Origin: Pleurostoma richardsiae
Lineage: Eukaryota > Ascomycota > Sordariomycetes > Calosphaeriales > Pleurostomataceae
Assembly (NCBI GenBank): GCA_030052745.1
Contig: JANBVO010000002.1
Location: forward strand, 930,001-994,000
Length of the DNA stretch: 64,000 nucleotides
Direction: 5' to 3'
Shown here: one piece after another, positions 23,001 through 33,223 of the stretch
Numbering within the stretch: the first letter of the stretch is position 1
Layout: every line of letters begins with the position of its first letter
Translations under genes and position numbers: made by a program
The notes under the pieces: generated by a model
The model's database searches: none
Told to the model about the DNA's origin: nothing
What the model saw: only the letters and a program-made list of their open reading frames with translations

Positions 23001-24733
23001 TCCAGCGCAAGACAGGTTACGTTCAGCAGCAGGACCTCCACCTCGAAACCAGTACTGTTCGCGAAGCCCTGAACTTTAGCGCTCTGCTTCGCCAGCCTGC
23101 CCATGTCTCTAGGGACGAAAAGTTGGCGTACGTCGACGAGGTCATCAAACTCTTAGAGATGGAGGAGTACGCCGAGGCCGTGGTTGGTGTTCTCGGCGAA
23201 GGACTCAACGTCGAACAGCGGAAACGCCTCACCATCGGTGTTGAACTTGCAGCCAAGCCACCTCTTCTTCTGTTCGTCGATGAGCCTACCTCGGGTCTCG
23301 ATTCGCAGACATCATGGGCAATTCTCGACCTCCTCGAAAAGCTGTCCAAAGCTGGCCAATCTATTCTGTGCACGATCCACCAGCCCTCCGCGATGCTGTT
23401 TCAGCGGTTCGACCGCCTCCTGTTCCTAGCTAAGGGAGGTAAGACTGTTTACTTCGGGGACATCGGCCATAACTCAAAGACCTTGACCGAGTATTTTGAA
23501 CGCAACGGCGCTCCCCCCTGTCCTCACGATGCGAACCCAGCCGAGTGGATGCTTGAGGCGATTGGTGCTGCCCCGGGATCGAGCACCGATGTCGACTGGT
23601 ACCAGGCGTGGCGTCAGAGTCCTGAATATCAGGGTGTCCAGGGCGAACTTGACCGCCTTGCAGCACCAGCCGCGTCTCAGGAGAAGCCCGAACATGGTCA
23701 TCACGGAAAGCACGACGACAGCGCATACCAAGAGTTTGCTGCCCCGCTGTGGGACCAGCTGCTCATTGTGTGCCACCGCGTCTTCCAGCAGTACTGGCGA
23801 ACTCCTTCGTATCTATACGCCAAGTTCGTTCTCTGCTGCTCTGTGGCACTCTTCATTGGTCTCGTCTTCCTGAACGCGCCGCTCAGCATCCAGGGCCTCC
23901 AGAACCAGATGTTCGCCATCTTCAACGTCTTGACTATTTTTGGCCAGCTCGTGCAGCAGCAGATGCCGCACTTCGTGACGCAGCGGTCGCTGTACGAGGT
24001 GCGCGAGCGTCCCTCGAAAACATACAGCTGGAAGGCCTTCATGCTGTCGCAGATCATAGTCGAAATTCCCTGGAACTCGCTCATGTCCGTCTTCATGTTC
24101 GTATGCATCTACTACCCCGTGGGGCTGTACCAGAACGCGGACGGCACGGCTGGCGACCACACCACTGAGCGGGGCGGACTGATGTGGCTGCTGTTCTGGC
24201 AGTTCCTCATGTTCACCTGCACCTTTGCCCATGCCTGCATCGCCATCACGGACACGGCCGAGGCCGGTGGTAACCTGGCCAACATTCTCTTCATGATGTG
24301 CTTGCTCTTCTGCGGTGTCCTGGCCCCGCCCAACAGCATGCCCGGCTTCTGGATCTTCATGTACCGTGTCTCTCCGTTTACCTACTTAGTATCGTCGATG
24401 TTATCAACAGGTCTCGCCAACTCAAAGGTCACCTGTGCGGCCAACGAGTACGTCACCATCAATCCCCCAGACGGCCAGACGTGCTTGCAGTATCTCAACG
24501 ACTACATCGGCACGGCTGGCGGCTACCTCCTGGACGAGAACAAGACGTCCGACTGCCAGTACTGCTCCATCGCCAACACCAATGTCTTCTTGACGTCCGT
24601 CAGCTCCAGCTACTCCCACAGATGGCGCGACTTCGGCATTGGCATGGTTTACATCGGTGTCAATATCATCGCCGCCTTGTTCCTCTACTGGCTGATTCGC
24701 ATGCCGAAGGGCAAGAAGATAAAGAAGGAGTAG
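20044..24733 (+). CDS. PDR-type ABC transporter (ABCG full transporter)
   Basis: Plasma-membrane pleiotropic drug resistance pump, 1536 residues, domain order NBD1-TMD1-NBD2-TMD2. Two exons, 20044-22103 and 22183-24733; the 79 bp intron (GTCAGT to TTACAG) splits the Ile of [18 protein letters not shown]1 shows the degenerate PDR Walker [10 protein letters not shown] (about residues 226-234), signature VSGGERKRV (about 343) and [14 protein letters not shown]2 has a regular Walker [10 protein letters not shown] (about 925), the PDR-type signature [12 protein letters not shown] and [10 protein letters not shown]. The asymmetry is normal for the family. The N-terminal 150 residues are polar, acidic and probably disordered. 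The start at 20044 was chosen because the frame upstream (to 19882) looks non-coding. Likely exports hydrophobic toxicants or lipids. Confidence 0.97.
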
Positions 24734-25971
24734 CCCGAGATTCAACGCCGGGCTAGGATCCCGTGAGACGAAGATTTCACGATGGGAGGAAATGTCGTCG
24801 TTGACATAATACATACACAAACTACAGTTCATTCTGTCCAGAGAAAGGGGTTGTAGAGGTGGTCGGTCAGGCTCATTCGGTATCTTGCTGTGTTCAGGCA
24901 CTTTTCCACAGGGGCAGAAAACACCCATCGCTGCCTCCCTTCTTCCCTTTCCGCGCTCCTTTAGAAGTTTCTTCTTTGTCTCTTTCACTAATATAGACTC
25001 TGTTTCATTTCGTCGGCATAAAGTTCAGCGATAAAATCAGCTAAAAGGTTCTAATATGTCCAAGAAGAGTCGCACACCATATGGAGACAAGCCTCCTACT
25101 ATGGCATCTCCCCCGTGTCGTGACTGGTTCCGGTAATCCCTGTGTCTTTGCTAGTAGTGTTGCCCATATCCGGAAAGCAGGCCCGGCAACGTTGAAGAGC
25201 CACTTCTTTCTCTGGTTCGGGGCTTTCGATCTGTAGGGAAACTCCTTTGACGTGCTGCATCGACCTATTCTTGGTCCACACCCCGGGGCAATAAGTGTAT
25301 CGTCGCTGTCCTGCTCTCCTTTCCGGGGCAACCCCCACGCTCGAACTTGGCCAATAACACCCATTGGTCACGGTATCAGGTCCGGCTTCGGTGGATTGTC
25401 CCATGTTCTCGGTGAATATGCTGTGTAACCTCAGCATGTTTTAACCCGACTGGCTGGATACCGCAGGGTTCTATGCCAAGACAGGCAAGTGGTTCGTGCC
25501 GCCCATTGTACGGGGATCACGTCCTTCCAGATGTCGCATCACCGACCCCCAAAGCATCATCAATAAAGCATCCTGTAGATGGACTCGCTTTCGTCCGAAT
25601 CTTTGACCTCAATCTCGGCGACATGGCTCACAACACGCCTCTCGGAGAAGAGAACCGGCACATGCTCTCATCCACAGTTTCCTCTTTTATGACTGAAAAA
25701 TCAGCCTCTCGCCTGTCGCCTCACTCCAATCTGGATTTCGCTGTCCACGAAGGATTCCCTTCATAGACGACAGAGTTTAGGAGTGCAAAAGCTTCGATCA
25801 CTAATCTTATACGCACCTGGCACAAAGGTCGTCGCTCCAGCTGTTACCGCAAAAGGACATCAAGTGCTGCAAAGTTGAAAATCAGTCTTCAAGCTTCTCC
25901 TGTGGCCCTAGTGCTCATCTTCGCCGTCTGAATCTCGACACCTCTCTTTGTTTGAAACAACCAAACCAAAC
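24734..25971. other. intergenic region downstream of the ABC transporter
   Basis: Holds the 3' end of the ABC gene. An open frame at 25473-25766 (+) ends in a polar stretch but matches no family I know; I do not call it. Confidence 0.4.
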
Positions 25972-26476
25972 ATGGTTACCCACTTTCCAACTGATCCACG
26001 TCTCGTGAGCGAGTCTGGGAAAGGGTACGCTATTTACTTCCAGTTGGAATCTCGGACATCATAACCCGGACTAGCACATTACCTTGTCCGAAGCCGCTCC
26101 TAGCATGATGACCATGTAAAGTTAACGAGTCACAAGGGAAAGCGGACAGCACCCCCCGCCGTCGTCAACGTTCAGTTCGGCGTCTTCATGCGGCCGCAGG
26201 CGGGCACGTTCAGTCCCGGCCAACATCGACCGGCTGCGGACGTTCCTCGTGCAAAGCCGTTCCTACGCGTCGGACATGCTCGACCTCGTGTGGGTCACGG
26301 ACAAGCGAGGCCTGTACCCGACCGTTAACACGGTGATGAACGCCCACGGGGCGGTAGTTGATCAGTGGCTGGAGTCAATGATGCCCGAGATCATAGACCC
26401 GGTCAAGTTCTGGCGGGGCATAGGGAGGTGCTTTGGGATGCAGACGGAGGCCTTGCCTGAGAGGACAATATTGTAA
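25972..26476 (+). pseudogene. broken or mis-sequenced gene of unknown family
   Basis: A well-framed start at 25972 (CCAAACCAAACATGG) opens MVTHFPTDPRLVSESGKG, followed by a probable intron beginning GTACGC near 26027. Further on, a coherent stretch reads APPAVVNVQFGVFMRPQAG; the coding sense then moves by one base around 26213-26218 (CCCGG) into ANIDRLRTFLVQSR and continues to a stop at 26476 (ending TEALPERTIL). The intron acceptor is unclear (GAG near 26128 would keep phase). I do not recognise the family. It may be a small decayed gene or an intact gene with one base error. Confidence 0.4.
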
Positions 26477-26769
26477 GCTAAGGACGGCGGGAAAGATGGA
26501 AAAAGGTTTTATGGTTTGGGTATCGATACTTCAGGGTTAGAGAAACTGGAAGCGTCTCTATTCATATAGAATTTTTCTTATAAGGCGATTGGACATCGGT
26601 TGATAGGTAATTATTCAAACCAGTCACAACCGTCCGGGATCTCAATCTACATCTGTGCGTAGTTCTCTCATATCTGCCTCTGTCCCATCAAACATGAGGT
26701 TATTACATCTGCCCTGAGATACTTCCCATCTTGTTTAGGACTGAGTCTCTTAGGTCCACGATTCAGCCT

Positions 26770-27871
26770 TTAGACCTCGCCGTTCTTCTGGGTAGCGCTC
26801 TTGACGACGTTGCTCAAGTCGCCGACGGGGATCGCGAAGGGGAAGTCCATGACAGCCACCATGATCGCGAAGAAGATCCACCAGCCGAACGCACAGGTGA
26901 CGAAGGCCGATGCGCCAGCAGCCTAAGATACCTCCCGGTCAGTACATATGATCTCAGTGTATACGCGGGCCACACCGTCCAGTCGCCAGGAAGACCGTAT
27001 GCTTACCTTGACCATCTTTGTCGCCATGGCAGCGTTCCCCTCATAGTTGGAGCCCAGCAGCCAGTAGGCGGCAGTCAGGAAGCTGAATGCCAGGAGTAGT
27101 GTAAAGAAGATGAAGACGAAGCAAATGTTCGTCCGGAAGGCACAGATGAGGAAGACGAGGCAGAGGACACCCATCCAGATGGTGAAGAACCCTTGCAACA
27201 CATCACGGTTAGCCTCGTTCTTCTTGAAAGCCGGCGGCCGGATTGGACCTTACCAAAGCTAGCATTGAAGCCCTGCGTCGTCAAGCCGGCGGCGGCGTCT
27301 TCGCCTGCTGGGGCATATCTCGAGAAGGCGGCGAACGAGGGGCTGAGGGTCGCTGCGAAAGAGAGGAAGAAGGCGCCAAATGCACAGAAGACGACCGAGG
27401 GGAATGTGTTGCCCAGGATCCACTCCAGGAAGCCACCCAGGAGCTGAAGGAGACCGCCGAAGAAATAGTACGTGCCGCTGAGCAGAGTCAGTTGAATGAG
27501 GACCACAGTATTATAGCCTGGGCGAGTCCACGAACATTCCAGCTGCACCGTTGCCACCTGCCCCTCTCCATCCCATGAGATCGCAGGCCAGCGGCGTCAG
27601 GGCGATGAGGAAACCTGTAAGAGCGCTATATACTGTCAACATCTCGTGCAAACAACCCGTATTTTTCAGACGCTTACATCGGCGTGGGATTGCCAAAGGT
27701 CTTCCGGAGGTCTCCCTTAACGGCATTCTGGGGCGACAGGTAGAGCTTCTCGAACAACTCCGCAGAGATGGACACGGCCCCGACCGTTCTTATCCTCTGG
27801 AGATTGTCGTCCATATCGCCGTTCTGGTGTTCGTGCTGGGATTCGTCAACACTAAGCTTAGGAGCTCCCAT
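26770..27871 (-). CDS. GPR1/FUN34/YaaH-family acetate/ammonium-type transporter
   Basis: Six-helix plasma-membrane protein of the GPR1/FUN34/YaaH family, which carries acetate or related monocarboxylates and has been linked to ammonium export in yeast (Ady2/Ato). Five exons: 27678-27871, 27536-27625, 27254-27477, 27007-27191 and 26770-26922, all in phase, giving 281 residues. The family signature NPTPIALTGFL is formed across intron 1. Further blocks are DLMGWRGAGG, GGFLEWILGNTFPSVVFCAF and GNAAMATKMVK before the last helix (GWWIFFAIMVAVMDFPFA). The N-terminal 60 residues are polar (SQHEHQNGDMDDN). I chose the ATG at 27871; one further upstream adds a hydrophobic tail with no family match. Confidence 0.95.
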
Positions 27872-29301
27872 TGTGTGATGGCGCAGCTCAGGGGAATAGC
27901 TGTGCGGTAGCTTCGTGTACTGGAGAAGAAAGAGATCAAGAACCACCGGCCACGGAAAGTTGTCCAGAGCAAGGATTGAAATAGTATATCATGCACCGGC
28001 GGTCAAGGCATCCGTGCTTCTGTGACATGCGGAGCTTGCGAGTCTTGTAGCTAGGGTCAGGAACGGTCTTGGGGAAACCTTGCATGTTTCCTGTCGTCCG
28101 ACCAACTGAACTCAGTTGTCATGATGCCATTGCTCGTAGCTTTCAGCACTGGCTCCCGCTTGAGCTTCTGCTCCCTCCATCCCCATCCTCCATCCCATGC
28201 TGAGCTACTATTGCGGGGCCCCTCTCAACCATCCACGTATACCGGAGTCATCTAAGAAAGTACCTTTCCGGTTCAGCGTGATTCGTCGATCTCGACATGA
28301 CCTGATCTACGAGCTTAGCGCCGGAGGTAGGACGCCATATATGCAGATGGGCATCGTTAGGCTGCCTCCTGTTGTCCGGTGTGGTCAAACCTTGCTACCC
28401 AGTTAGGTATGGCCTAGTTCTAGCTCTCCGCACGGGTGGCTCGGAGAGGGGATTTACATTGCGGGGGAAAAGTACGGGGTAAGGAACGGCGCAAATGTCC
28501 GTGAAGCCTAGCCGCAGGACGGTGGAGCATATTGGGTCGGTCAGTCTGTCAGTCTACGTACAAAGTGGCCCCTCTTCGCGTGTCTTTGGGAGATGCGATC
28601 TATTATCTCGAGTGGAATCTGGTCAGTGCACGAGCTTTACCAACATAGTGGGCTTCGTCTTGCATCAACAATGGCCGGGAACTGGGTCCGAGCCCCATCA
28701 TGATGGGTAGGGATAAAGATAGTTTCACACGAAACTTTATTACACCTTCACAATCCGGACCAGGGATCGCCATTCGCTTTGAGAGAAACTGCGACCAAGC
28801 GCTTGAACAGTAAACCAAGCGTTTGACCAGTAAGGTAAGCCAAGCCCAGGCACCCGAAGGGGGCGAGGGAATGAATGCATCGCTGAGCTTGTGAGACACG
28901 TTTACGAAGCGCAGCCACTAGCTGCACGCTGTGGTTGGTTGCAAGGGACGAAGCCACCAATATCACGGCCCAAAGGAACCGGAGTAACGGATGCACATTC
29001 TCCACCTCCTATACCTCGCGGAGATTAGACTTCTGCTTTTGGGTTCGCAATCCTTCTGTTTACCAGCCAATGCCCTATTCTCAATTCCCTCCTCTTTCAC
29101 CGCTCCCTGCCTTAGCTAGGTGAGCTCTCTTCGGGGATGCGGTGGCCCCTAGTCATGCGCTATGCTAGCATAGGATAGTGACTGTTCCAGTAGCCCTCAG
29201 AAGTGAGTTGAGCTGCGTCCTAGGCTATCTTTCAAGTCTTAAGATGACATGATATCTGGAACAGATGACAGAAAGGCGATTGCTCCTTTGCCCTCCAGCG
29301 T
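27872..29301. other. intergenic region with a small tandem repeat
   Basis: 1.4 kb between the transporter start and the beta-propeller gene stop, both minus strand. Contains the two-copy repeat at 28794-28833 and otherwise nothing I can support. Confidence 0.45.
28794..28833. repeat. two-copy 20 bp tandem repeat
   Basis: Two adjacent 20 bp units beginning ACCAAGCG and ending CAGTAA, identical at 18 of 20 positions. A partial third echo (GGTAAGCCAAG) follows. No known function. Confidence 0.7.
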
Positions 29302-30361
29302 CTATTTAAACCTGAGTCGGGCCACACGGCCTTGCTCCCCGGAAGCCCAACATACTCCGGGCAGGGAACACTGTACGCTGTCGAAAGACCCGTTTTCAAA
29401 AGCGCGCCAGGTTCGGCCTCCATCAAGGGTGATGTCAAATCCCGTGGGGCCAACTGCGAGCGCGGTATTGCACAGGCCCGGCACCCGTGACGCGCCGGAG
29501 CGATACTCGCCAGGACGGACCGCAGATGCCTGCCAGGTCTCGCCGCCGTCCTTCGACCAGGCAGCATTAGCTACGGTCTCGTTTGGGAGGGTGTAGTCAC
29601 CGCCCACAGCTATGCCGTGCTTCTCGTCGCGGAACTGCACGGAGAAGACCCCGGCCGCATCTCCCCCCGCAATGGGCGTGCCTGCCGCCTTCCAGGTGTG
29701 ACCTCCGTCGCTGCTGCGGAAGACTCGTCCGGGGTCGACCCCTCCGCTCACGAGGTATACGTGGTTTCCCAGGCCAGCAGGTGCCGCTAGCGGCGAAGCC
29801 GAACTTCCCGTGTTGTGCGGGCAGCATGCCGGTTGGCCCCACGAGCACCCATGACTCCCCTCCATCAATGGTTTCCACAAGGCGAAACTTCCCATCGACC
29901 GGGTCGCTCATTGCAAGACCATGACTGGTGGAGGTGAGGGCGATGCAGTCGTAGAAGGCTACCGACGCGTTGTTTGTGGAAGCCTGCGTCCAAGTTTGGC
30001 CCGCGTCCCTGGTGACATATATACGTGAGTTAGCACCCTCGCCAATGGAGAGAAGCACCACATGGTTAGCCGTGATGGCTTCGATGTCGCGGAAGTCGAG
30101 ATCAGGATCGTCGGCTGAGAGTGCCGGGCCGGCCGAGTCCCAGGTGAGTCCGCCGTCGGTGGTTCGGAGGACGGTGCCATTGGTGCCGGAAACCCAGGCA
30201 ATCTTGTCCGACACGGAGGACAGACCGCAGAACCGTTGCCTGCTCCCGGTCGGCAACAGCTCCCAAGCGAGTGAGGGAAGTGCGGCAGGAGGCGTCGCAG
30301 GAATTGCTATAGCAAGTGCTGCAGAGCCTGTGATGGTAGCGAGTAGCTTGAAGTGACGCAT
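29302..30361 (-). CDS. secreted BNR/YCF48-like beta-propeller protein, one frame break
   Basis: Predicted secreted protein built of repeated beta-propeller blades of the BNR / photosystem II assembly-factor (YCF48, sortilin/Vps10-like) type. The signal peptide is MRHFKLLATITGSAALAIA. Blade motifs recur: TTDGGLTWDS, TRDAGQTWTQA, TIDGGESWVLV, SSDGGHTWKAA, SKDGGETWQAS and LDGGRTWRAF. No intron is evident. The first part runs to FAASGTCWPG and the second resumes in another frame at NHVYLVSGGVDPGRVF; the switch lies at about 29765-29775 in a GGGAAA run, and ATG to stop is 1060 bases, exactly one over a multiple of three. Without it the protein would be about 352 residues. Function unknown; homologues are often annotated as oxidoreductases. 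Confidence 0.8.
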
Positions 30362-30756
30362 GGTAGGGTGGTCATCAAGGGTATGTATCGAGGACGAAAG
30401 TGCAGTCGTGAATTTATCGCGACGCCTAAGTGCACGGTGATTTTGCGATGGGACACATGAAGGCAAAAAGAACCTTGTTTTGACTATTAAGACCTTCCTT
30501 TTCCGTAGCTAGCATTCTCTTGGCCCTATGATGATCATATCCATTTCCGACTTGGACAGCAATGCCCTTGACATTCGGCAGACAGGAGAGGAATTGTCTT
30601 GATCATTTACAACTTCTCAGTTTTGCCGTGGGCCTTTTAAAGCCGACTGGGAAATAGCAGGCCCATGCCGATCAGGCAAGACGCCAGCAAACTGAGGCGG
30701 AAGATTCCCCTGAAGAAAAGGAGCAATGGAAAGGGTTGTAAGATGGCGACCCAGGA
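30362..30756. other. intergenic region
   Basis: Between the beta-propeller gene start and the reading frame at 30757-31026. Nothing recognised. Confidence 0.45.
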
Positions 30757-31026
30757 TCATGAAATTGACGATGCCTCCAAACGATTCCGCACTTCCTCAA
30801 GATCTCCTTCCAGGATCCTGTCAAATCCGTCGGGCGCCACCTTGTTTTTCTCCTCGACAGATTTATACTCCTTCATAAGCTCTAGCGCCTCCTTATTTGC
30901 CCTCTCGGACCCTGTCTCCTTATTCAAGTTCGCGAGCAGGGCCGTGACATCCAAGTAGTCCTCCAAGAGCTTTCCTTCCATCGGTCCATCCCGAGAACCA
31001 CCCCGTCGTTCAATTCGCCGCTTCAT
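30757..31026 (-). other. in-frame 89-codon extension beyond the Clr5-gene stop
   Basis: An 89-codon open frame beginning MKRRIERRGG and ending RLEASSIS. It is in the same frame as the Clr5-domain gene, separated from it only by one TAG (31042-31044) and five sense codons. The composition is charged and helical (LNKETGSERANKEALELMKE), like a real protein. It may be the former C-terminus of the Clr5 protein cut off by a stop mutation or base error, a product of read-through, or an independent small gene; I cannot decide. Confidence 0.45.
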
Positions 31027-31041
31027 GATGCCACAGTACTG

Positions 31042-32484
31042 CTAGAGCTCTGACCTATTGTCCATTCTTTGGAGAATGAATAGGATAAGACGCAGTATTT
31101 CGAGGGTCGCATCGTCATCCTCGCCATTGTCCTTTTCTGACCGTCCAAGGAGCCGTTCAAGCTTGCCAAATGTAGCTTTCAGACGCCCGGGTTCAGGGTT
31201 GACATAGACGAGGTAGAATGAGATGAGAGATAGGACTGTCGTGCTCTCGGCTGCCCCATAGGTGCTGACGACACCAATATAGAATGAGAAGGTGACTTCG
31301 ATCAATCTCTGCAAACTATCTCGGTCGCCTTGAGAAACCGAATAAGCGTGCTTCAGCATCTTTGTGAACGGCTCATGGCGTGGAGTCGCTGCCTTTTCGG
31401 ACAGCTTCTGGCATTTGAGGAGGAATTCCCTGAGCGTTTCATCAATAAGGTCTCCCTCCTTTAACTCGTCGCACATGCGGAAGACGAGGGCCAGAATAAT
31501 TGGCAGGGAGAAGAGGCCGAGCGCATCAACCACGGGTTTAATATCGTCATGGATGCTGTCGATTTCGGGTGTAGCAGTAGAAGGCTCAGTCGCATTTTTA
31601 GTGCGCTGCTTGATGAACCACACAATATTACCGAACGCGTCGTCCCACTCGTCCTCGAGGACCTGGTACTGGTCGTCCACCACCCATTTGACGCCGTGGG
31701 TTCCTTGCAGGTTGGATTCGCAAATAATCCTCACGCCTTCAATCATCCCTCGAAGGTCATTTTCGCTGAATGCAGAGGAGTCTTTCGCCTTCAATGCACG
31801 CCTTCGCGGCTTGCTCCTCTCGTTTTTCTGGACTCCCCACTTGTCGAATCGAGTTTTATACATCTTCTCACTTGCTCTGGGCCTTCGTCAGTAGGCCATC
31901 TTCAATATCTAGCTGGCAGGTACATACCCCTCGAGGAAACCAGCGGTCTTGATAATCCTCATTACCGAGGGCAATGTCAGTCCTTCTTCAGCGTACAGCA
32001 AAAGTAGGAGAGGCTTCTGCTTGGCCCACTCATCTTCGCTGGGGCCCTCCGTGGATGATTTGCCCTGCGGCTTGACGGCAGGTAACGCGTTCTGTTCAGG
32101 TACCTGGACCACCTCCGGGACAACGACGGGAACGTTGGTGGGCAAATTTGACTCGTCAATACTTGACACCGTGGCAGCGTCATTCTCTGCTGTAGGTGTC
32201 TGTAAGAAGTCCGACAGTGATATGTCAATAGATAATTCAGCGGAGAAGCATCCAGTAACATCATCGCCGGGCCAGAGCCCAGTGAGCCCCATGTCCTCTG
32301 GTGCATAGAGGTAATCCCCAGACATGGCTTCCTCGCTATATTGTAGATGAGTATTGAACGACGAAGATCTGAAATCTCCCATGTTGCGCGGCGGCTCCCA
32401 TAAATCAACGGATGGCGCGCTACGTTTTTCAGAGAGCTCCTCATCTGCAGGTCTCTTGCGGGCGTAGTTCAACTGCGAAGACAT
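31042..32484 (-). CDS. Clr5-domain protein
   Basis: Fungal protein with an N-terminal-type Clr5 domain, a DNA-binding-like module found in many ascomycete proteins of mostly unknown role. Two exons, 31928-32484 and 31042-31870, in phase, 461 residues. The 57 bp intron (GTATGT, ACTGAC branch site, GCAAG acceptor) falls inside the domain: WAKQKPLLLLLYAEEGLTLP, then GFLEG-EKMYKTRFDKWGVQKN. The first 140 residues are acidic and probably disordered. The part after the domain is largely helical with no domain I can name. An upstream in-frame ATG at 32511 would add nine residues. The stop at 31042 is followed in frame by an 89-codon open frame (see that entry). Confidence 0.85.
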
Positions 32485-33223
32485 GGCACCAATGGGTAAC
32501 GGATGTTTCACGGCGTGGGATCGCTCAATTCCAAGTCGTCTCGACGTGTAGAGTTACTGCGAGATGATGGAGATGAGGAGATCCAGGTACGTAATGAGTG
32601 GCTCAGAGAAAAAGAATGGTATCGGGACGAGTCGCCCAAGTTATTCTGTGTTCAAATCAGCTTTCGAGTGCTAGCGTCAGGCATGCGGAGGCCTGGTACA
32701 TTACGAGTCTTCGATGCGTGGCACTTTTCGGAAATCTGCCTGGCTTCTGCGGGAACTTTTCCGTGTCCAACCCGAGTAGGTAGGGGGGCTTGGGTGAGGG
32801 CGGCAATGTGCACTTCGCAGCCAATCCTGTGATCGCACATGGCTGTTGTCTGCCTCGTTGCCTTCTTTTAGGCACACCGTCATGTGCCAACGAGTACTGG
32901 CAGGGCATGGTAGCACCATAATCTGAAAAGGCGCTCTATGTTAACTTCATCAACCGACGACAAGACCTCCTCAAGGGGGATCTACTACCCCTGAATGATC
33001 TTTACATTGCAATTGTACGTGCTCGTTGTATTTAAAGAAAAGTTAATTTACGTGGCAATCATATAATGCACATGGCTCCCCTTTTGCGTGCGATTGGTAG
33101 CAAGTCATTCACATTTGGGACCTAAGCTCTATTATCACGTTTTTAACTGAGAAACCATCGTCAACAGCTCTATCAACACCAACTCCATGTTCTAACGATA
33201 GGCAATTACGTTGTATGACCTCT
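32485..33223. other. intergenic region
   Basis: Between the Clr5-domain gene start and the FMO gene stop. AT-rich towards 33000-33100. Nothing recognised. Confidence 0.45.

Noticed and set aside
25473-25766. 97-codon plus-strand open frame downstream of the ABC gene
   Set aside because: No family, no splice-consistent neighbours and no good start context.
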